Part shown: in pieces, positions 34,985-46,351 of the stretch
Layout of the letters: every line of letters starts with the position of its first letter
Numbering within the stretch: the first letter of the stretch is position 1
Origin: Leptasterias polaris
Taxonomy: Eukaryota; Echinodermata; Asteroidea; Forcipulatida; Asteriidae
NCBI GenBank assembly: GCA_037783415.1
Contig: JAZGTN010000028.1
Coordinates: forward strand, 4,164,501-4,228,500
Direction: 5' to 3'
Length of the DNA stretch: 64,000 nt
Program-made: the position numbers and the translations under genes
The notes under the pieces: generated by a model
Database searches by the model: none
The model's input: only the letters and a program-made list of their open reading frames with translations
Told to the model about the DNA's origin: nothing

Positions 34985-37570
34985 TATTTTTTATTTTTTA
35001 TTTTTCTTTTGAGTGGAGCTCTTATAGACTCCGTTTATTCAACTCAAGTAATTACAAGTATATACATCTCCTATGGAACATTAAAGCAAGTACTGATAGA
35101 TCAGTACACAAGTACATATAGGTTACTAGAAACTAAAGGACAATGAACAAAAGTTGATATTACATATCAAACAAAGGCAAGATCAAAACATGAAAAAGCA
35201 ACCTAGTACAAGTAAAAAGATTACAATTAAGGCGTACACAAAGGACAGTAACTGAGAGGTGACAAAATTCGATTTTGATCAGAACATAAATTTTGGACTC
35301 TCGTCTTCATTGAAAGTACACAGGAATTTGTACAATTTGTTAAAATTACTTGTTTGGAGCCTATTCCTCTCCCTTAGTAGAAATGATCTGAGAGTTTCTT
35401 TGTAGGTCTTGATAATGTTTGTGTTTGTGAAAACGTTGTCCTCATTGAAGACCAGATCACACCGGATTCTCCAAATAACATTGATCATCATGCCAACAAT
35501 TATCATAGATACAAATGACAAATTCATACATAAAATTCTTATACAATCACTGAGACAAAAGAAACGGCAGCCAGTTTGTTTCCTAATTAAAAATTCGACG
35601 TATAACCAGGGTTCAACCACCTCATAACAGTATAGAAACAAATGTTCGACAGTTTCAGTGTCGGATTTACAGAAAGGACAGTCGACTGTATCTATGATTT
35701 TCATGCGTTTAAGTTTATCTCGGGTTGGCAGAATCCTGTGATAAAGTCTTAAAAGGGTGTCTTTGTCTTTGGCGTCCATAATATTGTTCATGTTTAATTT
35801 GGTCCAAATATTGGCCCAGTCGAACTTATCAGTGAGGCCTAAAATCGAGGCCCACTTTTCCTGTGCTTTTGGAAAAACAAATTCTTTGACCTTCAATGAT
35901 TTGTACATTAATTTCGTGGTAATTTTAGAAAAAGGTACCAAACCCTGATCCCCATGGTCAATTTGGAACTTCAGCCACCTGCTTGGATGGTTATTAGGCC
36001 CACAACGTTTTTCTTTGAAGAGGACTGGATTGATGTTTTGTTCAAGACGTTTAGCTATGCGTCCATCCAGCAGTGATACGATTAATTTTACACTTCCTAG
36101 CCAATTCCTTAAAGGTAATTATTCTGTTATTTTTAACAACATGTTGAAATTTGATGATGTTATTCTTTGTTAAAACAGGACTCGCTAAATCTTTATCCTT
36201 ATTAATCGTAACCACTGAATTATGCCAGAGAGGGATATTCATTACTTCCAAAACTGAGGTGAATTCTGGTCTGAAAACACCCCCTGATTTTTCGTAGGCT
36301 GCAAAAAGGTCCATATAAAAGGGAGTGGTCTGCAGTGACTTTTTCTTGGTTTTACCAAACACATACCATTCCAAGATTATGGCTTTCGCCGGGTTTCTCG
36401 ATCCAATAGTTAAAGAAGGATTTCCATTTACCATTACTTTTGATATAATTACTCAACCACATCAGTTTTAGACTGCGTAACCTGACCCTGACGTCCAAAA
36501 GACCTGTCCCTCCCATGTATCGAGGTCCGGTGATAGTGGCACGCTTGATTTTGTCCGGTTTACCTGACCAGTAAAAACTAAAAATAATGTTTTCTATTTT
36601 CTTTACACACTCTTCCGGGCAAGAGACAATGTTACCCACATAATTAGTCTGCTTCCGACCATGACGTTCACAATAACGGCCTTGCCCGTCAGGGTCAGGT
36701 CCCGCTGTCTAAACATATTTAACATGCATTTAAGTTTGCTTATTCCGGGGTCCCAGTTGTCAGCCGGTGTAACATTGTTTCCAAAAAGAAGACCAGAAAT
36801 TTTCAATTTATCATTGTTCCAGTTGAAGCCACACGGCTTGTCCATTCTGTTCTTTCATTTGCCAAGCCATAGACCCGAGGTTTTACTTGTGTTTACCTTA
36901 GATCCGCTACCTTTACAATATTTTATACAAAACATCCGTAATGACTTGAAAGTCACTTTCTTTAGAAATAAAAACCGTGGCATCATCGGCATGCTGGATA
37001 ATTTTAACACATTCAGTTCCACCTGGACACTGAATACCATGCAACCCATTATTGATTCTAATTAGAGTTCCTAAACCTTCTGCACAGACTGCATATAACA
37101 ATGGAGACAGGGGACACCCTTGTCTGATACCTCTACTTATTTGGAAAGGTCTGCCAATGAAGTTATTTACAATGACGCAAAAACTCTCAGGATTACTATA
37201 TAAAAGCTTGATCCATTGAATGAATTTGGGGGGAATCCCCATTTTCTCAAGCATGGTAAACATATAATTCCAATTAATTCTATCGAAAGCCTTCTCCTGA
37301 TCGATACTTAAAATAGCTGCTTCCTTATTGTTCCAATTAATATAATCTATGCTATCACGCAAAAGTGTGAGGTTGTCGTGAATTTTTCTCCCCGGTACAC
37401 CACATGTCTGTTCGTCACCTATTATGAAAGGCATGGCCCTTTTTAACCTATTTGTGAGAACTTTGGCCAACAGTTTGTAATCTACATTTAAAAGGCTAAT
37501 CGGTCTCCAGTTCTTGAGATCAAATTTACCTAAATTATTATCCACATGGTTGGTGGGCTTGCACAAAATT
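34985..37570 (-). pseudogene. Non-LTR retrotransposon (L1/Tx1-like) ORF2, 5'-truncated and frameshifted
   Basis: Minus strand. 37566-36913 encodes reverse transcriptase: LKNWRPISLLNVDYKLLAKV, AILSIDQEKAFDRINW (catalytic D), GIRQGCPLSPLLY and HADDATVF (A-DD catalytic pair, with H where Y or F is usual). Later frames carry LTLTGKAVIVNV, FSFYWSGKPDKIKR and GGTGLLDVRVR. 35941-35279 carries the C-terminal domain with CPFCKSDTETVEHLFLYC, the zinc-binding element of this clade. Frame breaks lie near 36915, 36855, 36610, 36360 and 36050. The endonuclease domain is absent (5' truncation). The 3' end on this strand is an A-rich tail near 35010-34985. Non-functional. Confidence 0.85.
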
Positions 37571-39477
37571 ACTTTATTGATTATAAAGCGATGAAAAATT
37601 ACTTTATTGATTATGAAGCGATGACCAAAAGCAAAACCATGTAAAGCAATAAATCAAGTGAATTCTAAACCAAGACCAACAGTAACACTACTGAACTAAC
37701 AGGATTGATAAAAACCACTAAAAACAACAAAACACATGTGCCAAGGAAGGTTACAAATTAAAATCAAAATGGCTCTAAAATCGAGTCCATAGCAGTGATG
37801 ACTTGAAACAGGCAAAACTTAAAAACATGAAGAACCACCAGTACACCCAAGTGTGTAATAGCCTGCAATCGTGGACCCTCCTTTGTTCAACTCTTTGTGA
37901 TAGCAACCGTGGACCACAATGCTTTCCTTTGTGATAGCAACCGTGGACCTATTGTCCTCTTTTGTTATAGGTCCCGGTTTGAATGTGGTTACCTACTCAT
38001 AAAATCAAAGAAGTAATGGTGGGAGAACACACAGGCTGCTATCTGTAAACACATATAATACATTTAATGGGTGACTTAATTACCACTACTTAAGGATTAA
38101 GGATTAAACAAGAGGGTTGTTTATTACAGACGATTCCTTGAAATGAACTTGTACCAGGGTGCTACAAGAGATTAAGTTGGAATAAACAGTGGAAGGGAAC
38201 ATATTAGACACTTGTCTCTCCGTGGTCCTTTCTCTATGCTCCTACTGAACACGGTTTTTCTGGACCTGTTACATAATAAGCCATCAAAAGGGAGAAACTT
38301 CCTCTAGCAGTAAACACAAGAAGTAAAATTACATCAACAAACTCTCACACCAAATTTAAACCAAACAGATAATTATTGTTACATCCTTCCCTTTTTAAAC
38401 TTTGAGTGGGAAGGGGTAAACTTCTCTAACAATGAGAAATGTTTCGGAAGAAGAAAAAGGTGATAAAATTAACTAGTGTTCATTAATAAAGTAAATTTTC
38501 ATGGCGAATATTCAAATAGAATTACTGGCTGGAAATAATAAGTTTGTTACTTTCGGTCATTTCCCATTGTTTTGTTTTTTGTTTTTTTAAACATAAGTTA
38601 TGTGTGCATGCCTTTTTCACAGTAAATAATAATATGCCATAATATGACAGAAGAGTTAATTTACCAGAGTACATGTAGTAGTAATTGGCCCGTTTATCTT
38701 AAAATATGTAATATCAATAATAGGCCTATTTGTAATGACAACGGATTAATATATCGCCTTTCGCAAGCCTGAAAGTTCATAAGTAGCAACAATTATGCAA
38801 AAAGGAGGCAAAGACAAAAATTCTTTGTTTAACACCAAATCATTAAAAAAATACATGGTCATGAGTCCTTGGTGTTTCTAACATTAAAACAAAATACATG
38901 GTCATGAGTCCTTGGTGTTCCTAACTTGATGATAAATTTGTAAGCATTCACTTGTAATGTTCATTTCAATACTGATTGGGCAATAAATTACGGAGTGACA
39001 CAATGGTCGAGTATGATTTATCTGTCACTAGTCATGTCAATATTTAGCAGGTTTATTAACTGATACCGTTCATTTGGCCTGAACGGCTTTTCCAAATTAA
39101 CGGTTTCATCTTTGAATTGTTAACATGTGTGAGATTTCTAGAAGTGACAGAGTTATGGATCACACAATAGAGAGTAACGTTACACGAAGTGACACATTAC
39201 AAGAAACAAATCACTTTGAGAAAACTTGTAAACGGTGTATAACATTAATAATGTGCCATACATTTCCATCGGTAACTTGCTCTGATAGCTCCCTCGGAAG
39301 CTCGGAACTTAGGGGTTATTTTCGATTCATCAATGACACTTCAACCACACAACAACAACATCATACGTCTGTCATCATTTCACAAGTACATGGACAAGAG
39401 TGCCACTGAAAAAGTCATTAGTTTTTGAACTGTACCATGATGCACAGTCTCTTGCAGCGCCACCAGGAGGCACAATA
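37571..39477. other. Intergenic with small duplications, no gene
   Basis: Contains a 37-bp tandem duplication (AAAATTACTTTATTGATTAT units at about 37564-37625), repeated GATAGCAACCGTGGACC words near 37906-37950, and a roughly 43-bp tandem duplication with ATACATGGTCATGAGTCC (about 38852-38926). No gene was recognised. Confidence 0.5.
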
Positions 39478-39826
39478 TATAGGACGAGCTACGCGACGGG
39501 CGACGCGACGGACGACGCGACGGGCGACGCGACGGCACGGCGCGATGGACGACGGGCGACGCGACGGTACGACGCGACGGACGACGGCACGACGCGACGG
39601 ACGACGGACGACGCGACGGGCGACGCGACGGGCGACGCGACGGACGACGCGACGGCACGACGCGACGGACGACGGCACGACGCGACGGACGACGGATGTC
39701 CAAGTCACCATGCAAATCAATTGAAAAACAGGCGACGCGACGGGCGACGGCACGACGCGACGGACGACGGAATAGGCGACGCGACGGCACGACGCGACGC
39801 ACATCTGTCGCCTTTAGAACACCATA
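39478..39826 (-). repeat. CpG-saturated GTCGCGTCG array, copy B (inverted relative to copy A)
   Basis: Read on the minus strand it has the same left flank (TATGGTGTTCTAAAGGCGAC) and the same CCTGTTTTTCAATTGATTTG block as copy A, here about 100 bp in. The array then resumes for about 230 bp. All long ORFs on both strands here come from the triplet-like repeat and are not genes. Confidence 0.85.
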
Positions 39827-40139
39827 GTCAAGCATCACCATTCTTACTATACCCCGTTCCAAATCCGCCTCAAATACTTCATGAGTTTCAGATGATTTTC
39901 GCTCTATTTGTGAATCTCTGACGTTTTTTTCCAATGGGGGCTCAACGTGGGGAAATTGAGAATTTCTCATTTTCCTCCCAGTGTTTAGACTTAGTTTTGT
40001 ATCAGGGACCTATCTATCGGTGCTGTTCATGAAATCTAAGCGAGGGCGACCTCGAACTGCCAATCTATGCGGATCCATTTGTTAAAACCCTCCTTGGCTG
40101 TTCAAATCGCAGGAATTCACTTTGTCACCTGTTGAAGTA
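39827..40139. other. Intergenic, nothing recognised
   Basis: No gene or repeat assigned. Confidence 0.35.
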
Positions 40140-40371
40140 CACTGCAAAAAACTGGGGTGTTAAACAATAATTTACACCATGGGTGTTGTCACATATAGAA
40201 ACAAATCAAAATTTACACCATAGGGTGTTAAAATAACGCAAATTTCTGCCGAAACAATCACATTGGTGTTTTTTCAACGCCCTATGATGTTAATTTTTTT
40301 AATATTTTTTTCTTCTAAATAATTATGTCAACACCCACGGTGTCAATTTTAACTTCCCAGTATTTGCAGTG
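40140..40371. mobile_element. CACTG-ended MITE flanked by TA
   Basis: Left CACTGCAAAAAACTGGGGTG, right CCCAGTATTTGCAGTG, TA on both sides. Internal ACACCATAGGGTGTTAAAAT modules are shared with 24717-24983 and 25199-25411. End sequence resembles CACTA-type transposons and the larger element at 43265 (inference). Confidence 0.75.
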
Positions 40372-40476
40372 TATGTCCCAATTTCGTGTATGTGGACAGC
40401 ATACTTATAGTAATACTAGGCCTATGTAAAACTTATGGTTTTCTTTGTACAAACCACTCATTCACTATCAAATCTT

Positions 40477-42065
40477 CCAGCTCAGTTGCGGCAGAATCAA
40501 CAGGGGCGCTGTTTGCGGGGATTTCGTCATGAAAAAAGATATGAATAATGCATTAGCAGTTGTGTGCAAGCTGTCACAGTGCCAGTATCGCTAGCTAGCT
40601 CTCTCTATGATGATCGCAAGCAGGCAGGCGCTGATGACAGGCACTTTTCTTGTTGCGTGTAACGGTGTCTGGTGGATCAATAAGCATGGTCTAAGTGAAT
40701 AGTAGACCTATGCATGATACACCAAAATATTTGTTTATTTGTTTGTTGTTTTGCGCATACAATCGATGTTTTTTTGCATAAATGCCACAATACAAAGCGT
40801 TCATAACGTTCAGGTCAGTCGATTGTTATCTTTTTCCTTCATATAAATTTGGTTGCACTCCTTTTCAAGCGTGGCGCCACACAGTCATTGATTTTCTGCT
40901 ATGGGAATTACCAATCAAAACTGCCACTTTGTGTCAATTTTTGTACCCGATTCTGTTCAGCTCACCGTAAATACAAACCGTTTGGTCTTCTTTTAAAAAG
41001 TGTTTTCATGGAAGGTTCTGGTCTTCCGATTGGACCTTGTAAAGGCTCGTACTTTAAGAATCTAAATTGCTGACTAGGCCTACCTTTTGAGCATTCACAA
41101 CATGCTCAGTGTATGCTTTAAATCCCCGACTGTATACCCACCCACAGTACACACCCACAGTACACAGTACATACAGACAGTGAGTCTGTGTGTTACGTGT
41201 GCGCGTGGAAATATATTACATTTTGTTACAATCATACAACGCACAACAGTGCTATCGGCCACATCTTCCTCTGTACTGTACACAGATTCAGAGTCTAAAT
41301 TAGGGCCCGTTTCTGGGGCGGAACAATTTCAAAGCTTCATAACTCAAATCTTACCTGCAAGAAGCCACTAATTCCACCGGATTCACATTTCATAGCGGCA
41401 TACATTTTTTTGCGGTGGGTTTTGGACGTCATATATTCCTCATTAATCCGTCATTTTCATGAAATAATGCAGCTCTCAACGTAAACAAATTCTGCAAACC
41501 TTGACAACAGAAAAACCAAGACGCGGGTGATTGTGTGTGTTCGCGTATGTCTGCGCGGGCGCCGATTAAGCATGCCGCAAAACGCGCCAGATTTGTATCG
41601 CACATTTTGGTCACAGTATCTTGACTGCACAGCGTTAACATGCAAACGCAACGCACAATATGTGCGTCATGCATCCTGCGTCTTACACGCGAATATGCGC
41701 GTACGCACGGCAGACACTGTGAGAAGACGAACAAAATGTGTATTTTTTTTATGTTGGGAGCTGCATTATTTCACGAAAATGACGGATTAATGAGGAAGTA
41801 TATGACATCCAAAACCCACCGCAAAAAATGTATGCCGCCATGGAATGTGAATCTTGTGAAATTAGTGGCTTCTTGCAGGTAAGATTTGACTTATGAAGCT
41901 TTGAAATTTGTCCGCACCAGAAATGGTACCTGATATCCAGGACGTACAATACGAAAGTGAAAGGCCGCTATCAGCCACACTACTTACTTGCGACAGAAGC
42001 TAAACATGCATTATTCATATATTTGTCTATGACAAAATCCCCCAAAACGCCGCCCCCTGAGCTGG
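40477..42065. mobile_element. Nested inverted-repeat element (hAT-like ends)
   Basis: Outer inverted ends CCAGCTCAG...GGGCG with GGGGATTT(C/T)GTCAT and ATATGAATAATGCAT shared (about 40477-40563 and 41998-42065). Inner long inverted arms at about 41309-41480 and 41744-41930 share TTTCAAAGCTTCATAA, ATCTTACCTGCAAGAAGCC and CATTAATCCGTCATTTTC. The left side has about 740 bp not mirrored on the right, suggesting insertion into one arm. No coding region; no target duplication could be confirmed. Confidence 0.65.
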
Positions 42066-42077
42066 GAAAAAAATATC

Positions 42078-42340
42078 GCGACCCGGACTCTGGGTATTTG
42101 GGGCCACTTCTGGGATCCGGGTCAGCCTGACCCGGGATCCGGATCAGGCTGACCCGGAATCCGGGTCAGGCTGACTTGGGATCCCGGGTCAGCCTGAGTC
42201 GGGATCCGGGTCAACCTGATCCGGGTCCCGGGTCAGCCTGACCCGGGATCCGGGTCAGGCTGACTCGGGATCTTGGTCAGCCTGACCCAGAATCCTGATC
42301 AGGCTGACCCGGAATGGGTCAGCCTTACCCGGATGGCAAA
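42078..42340. repeat. GACCCGG palindromic minisatellite (copy 3, expanded)
   Basis: About ten units of GGGTCAGCCTGACCCGGGAT and variants, each unit self-complementary (GGGTCAGCCTGACCC). GC-rich in an AT-rich setting. Shares the GACCCGGATTCT(C/G)TGTCAA border with copies at 21434 and 25484. Confidence 0.85.
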
Positions 42341-43250
42341 AACATTGGATTTTCACCCGGATTCTCTGTCAATTCGTCCCATCTCAGGATCATTTTGACA
42401 AAGATTCCACTTTTCTTTTCTTTTTAGCGAATGACGTTTTATACAAGAAAGTGAACCGAGGACGTTCTTGCTCTGTAAAACACCAAGAGCCCTTTTAAAA
42501 ATGATTAAAGTCCTCAGTTTCATCAACCCGTAAGCAGATAATACCCACTAGGATAATATCCACTACCCAACACCATCACCCCTTCCGAGCCACAGGTCGA
42601 ATAGATGTTCTTATCCAATAGACATCACTCTTAAAATGAATGGCAATAAAACATTATTGGTTAGAAGTCCACAGCAGCTTTCGATAGGCTAGTACAAAGC
42701 ATTTTGAGAAACATTTCACTTCGAAGTTTTGTGGTGATGTAAAAAATATATCAGTTGTTACGCCCCCAAATTTGAATCTGAGTAATTCTTCTCAGATTGT
42801 GTATACCTACACAATATTCCGTTTATTGGTTGTTTTCGATATCCAGTTCCAACGCACAGCTCTGATCCCCCCCCCCCCCCCCCCCCCCCCCCCCATTTCC
42901 ACCTTCCCACAAACCCTAAATTCTTCCCGGGCTTCTGTGGACTGTCATCCATCCACCAATGACTTATACATCATATTTCAACAGTTACAAATCAAGATGT
43001 GTGTATTCACCTTGACTTTTATTTTAGCCTTTGACTGCTGTATTATCACCCCTTCAAAATCAAACTTCAAAAGATATGGGGGACCCCAATGTTTCATTAA
43101 AGATTGTCAATCATGAATATTTTCCTAAAACCCTTCTTTCTCTGCTCAACCATTCAGACGTCAGTTTGATCGATGCCTTAATTTCCTTCTATTTGTTCCA
43201 TAGTTTCCTTTCCATCGTGGAATGAGTTTGACTGTACTTCCTTTTCTTTT
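42341..43250. other. Intergenic; MITE remnant and 28-C homopolymer
   Basis: 42690-42815 resembles the 10140-10443 MITE (CATTTTGAGAAAC, CACTTCGAAG, AATTTGAATCTGAG). It is followed by a run of about 28 C at 42867-42894. No gene. Confidence 0.5.
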
Positions 43251-43839
43251 ATCATTCGAGTATACACTGTAAGAAATATCCGTATTTTTACGGACAAATT
43301 TTACGGAAACTAGTCCGTAAAAAGTGAATACGGGAAAAGTTGCACGAAGTCCGTGAATTTACGGGGAAAATCCCATCATCCGTTCTTAGTACCAGAAGTT
43401 TTTTCTACGTTGACACATAATAAAAAAATAACCACTTTTAATAGTAAATTAATTTAATGTATATACATTTTAATGGAAATATAATTGTTTTGTGCCAAAG
43501 AAAATACACAGTAATTATAAACAAAGAAAAAGATTTGTTTTATCGCTTGTACGAGGAGGAGATTGTTTAGAAGAAACGGATTTGTTCCGTTAAAAAAAGT
43601 GTAGTTTTACAATTTTAAGCAAAATAAATATAATTTATTATTATTTTTTTGTTTTGTTACATTTTCCCTAATTTAAATATATATAATGATAAATTTAAAT
43701 TATTTTGAGCATTTAAATTTAAATTTCATTTATATTTATGTTATTTTATTTGTCTTGATATATTCTTACTTGAACGAGGATATTATTATTTACCATTGCA
43801 TGCCGGGTATAATTGTCTAGGATCCGACCCCATATCCCA

Positions 43840-46351
43840 ATTTTCCATAACAACACGCGTGCGCTGGCAAGGTAGTTCACAGACTACTTGAGCACCACAG
43901 CAGACGACTAGAAACCGCGGGCGAAAAGTTAACTTTTCCTGACAACTTTTAATAAAGACATCAGAAACTTCAGGGTTATTCAGCTGAAACTGAAAGGTAT
44001 GTATAATAAAAATGACACATAGAAATATTATATTTTAACGTGACGGTCAGTTGTTTTTGATCCAAATCCAGAGATCTATCATCTAGATCATAGATGTCAT
44101 TAAAAACAAAACCGAGTCAATAGCGTTATCGGTCAATACTCAATGACTTTGTTTAGGCTCAACCACCAACACAGGCAGCAAATACGGGGCAACTCAGCAT
44201 TGACAACAATAACAATTTTGTGGTCATATTTATTTATAATAAATAGGCCTATGGTAGACCCAGTAACTGAGTATTGGGTCTAGCATGTCTAGGGCTAGGC
44301 CTGGCTTTAAAAAAAATTATTTATGGCATCATGATCATGTTTTTTTCTTTTCTTTCGGTCGTTACTCTGTTCTGACTGCTTACTAAACTTCAGGAAAACC
44401 CATGTTTACCATGTTACTCTTGATGCTTTTCGCATGCTGACAGTGACAGTGACAACATGGGGCATTAGTCTTAGATCACCATCATGAGATTATTAGATAT
44501 ATGTTCAAGAGTTAAGAAAAACAGCAACAGCAATAAATGTAGGCCTATCAAATCAATCATGCATATGCTAAAGTAAAAAAGTGCCAAGCCCAAGTGCAGT
44601 CATGTGCTAGTGTAGTTCTTGTAGTTAGTTAGTACCTAGTAGTACTTAGTAGTAGTACTTTCTAACTTTTATTGTTATTGCGTGGCTGAGGAAGTCCAGC
44701 TAAAATTAATTATTGGCACTGTTCTTGTTATTACGGGGCTAGCCGGTAACTAACAAGTATAGTCGGTTATGAAATACATGTACCCACACATACTCAGTAC
44801 TGACAAGTTACATGAATGTCTGACTTTGACTCGGTGACACATGAGTTACCCTATATTATAATACAATTTTTACACGACTTTGTAAGCTCGCTTTCTGTTT
44901 TGCAGATGTTCAGGTGTGGTGTGCGCCACCATGATTCGACTTCTTTGAAGTCCTATGTGAGACACTACCGGTACCGCTTTCAGTTTCATGGACATGTTGG
45001 AAATGTGACTTTTCCTTGTGCTGTTTCATGATGTAAGTACAGTACATGTAAATTTTTTAGATAGTGCGTAACTCATTTAGAGTTGCTTAAACTTAACTAA
45101 AGGAATAAAGGATCACTTGCTTTCTGTATCATAGCAATGCAATGGCAATCAAGTTTTCCTGCCAGAATTTGTTGAATGAGAGCGCAAAGCGATTTGTGAT
45201 GTCAAGATTACATGCCAACATCGTAACTCATTTAGAGTTGCTTAAACTTAACTAAAGGAATAAAGGATCACTTGCTTTCTGTATCATAGCAATGCAATGG
45301 CAATCAAGTTTTCCTGCCAGAATTTGTTGAATGAGAGCGCAAAGCGATTTGTGATGTCAAGATTGCATGCCAACATCGTAACTCATTTAGAGTTGCTTAA
45401 ACTTAACTAAAGGAATAAAGGATCACTTGCTTTCTGTATCATAGCAATGCAATGGCAATCAAGTTTTCCTGCCAGAATTTGTTGAATGAGAGCGCAAAGC
45501 GATTTGTGATGTCAAGATTGCATGCCAACATCCCAAAAGGCATCTATTTGTATGCTTTACCATCCCTTAACAATTGAGGCAGACTACTTAAAATCTAAAT
45601 CATTTGTTGCAGGAAACATGTATTCACCTAAGACTTGCACTACCTTGCAATGATGGCAGTCATCAACTCATTGAAAGCTCTAACCTTGATGTTTGTGGCT
45701 AACTATGTTTTTAACACACACTGTGCTAAGGAGGCATCCTGCACTCTAGATTTTGTTCAGAGGTAAGTAAAACTTGACTGGAATGCAAAACAATTTGGTT
45801 GTGGAACAATTAATGTTGGTAAATGTTTATCCAACATAATATTTTAAGTTGCCCTTTGACTTGATGGGCAGGATGGGCTTTAAATACTCTGCCATTTGAC
45901 CAGGCTGTCTGTTTGATGTATCTTGACACCTAGACGGAATATTATTGTACTTTCTTTATTGCATCTGTGATAATGGGTATTGTTTTAGTTTTTACCCTTC
46001 ATATCATGTCATTGCTCTCTGTGACCTTCAAAAAACAATCCACAGGTTACCTAATCAGTTGGGATTCAAACCCATGACTTCCTGTATTCTAGAGCAGATG
46101 TCTTCTGAGCAAACTATCTGCAGAGGGCACCACAAACAATTTGTAATAATTGCATTAGTGATAATAACAAAAGTACTGTACTTGTCAAATAATTCTACTG
46201 ATGTTTTTCTCTTACAGATTCTTCATGGGAATTAATCCAAGTGATGGATCCAAGACTGGGGTGAAGAAGTGGGAAGGTCAAGTCAGTGGTAGAGTCTTTA
46301 CTGGCCAATGCAATGACCCTCTTTGAGAGTTACTGGACAAATGAGCAGTAA
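43840..46351 (+). pseudogene. Broken spliced gene inside the 43265-48651 element, degenerate C2H2 start and conserved C-terminal exons
   Basis: A likely non-coding first exon ends near 43996 (CTGAAAG|GTATGT). An exon at 44906-45032 (acceptor TTTTGCAG, donor GTAAGT) starts MFRCGVRHHDSTSLKSYVRH, like the first C2H2 finger of a repetitive echinoderm/fish gene family. The second Cys and last His are missing, and a TGA at 45029 ends the frame. An exon at 45613-45762 encodes HYLAMMAVINSLKAL...NYVFN...LDFVQ, with a TAA just before. The last exon (46218-46351) reads RFFMGINPSDGSKTGVKKWEG, then after a frameshift KSVVESLLANAMTLFESYW and TAA at 46349. The middle exons of the family appear to be deleted. 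Whether it ever encoded a transposition protein is unknown. Confidence 0.6.
45067..45531. repeat. Three tandem 155-bp units
   Basis: Starts at 45067, 45222 and 45377 with CGTAACTCATTTAGAGTTGC; period exactly 155. Units are almost identical (one A/G change in AAGATTACATGCC / AAGATTGCATGCC). Lies in an intron of the broken gene. Confidence 0.95.

Noticed and set aside
39380..39970. Several overlapping long ORFs on both strands
   Set aside because: All derive from the CpG-rich repeat, which lacks stop codons in several frames.
41429..41790. Overlapping ORFs of 64-101 codons on both strands
   Set aside because: They lie across the spacer and arms of an inverted-repeat element; no protein features.
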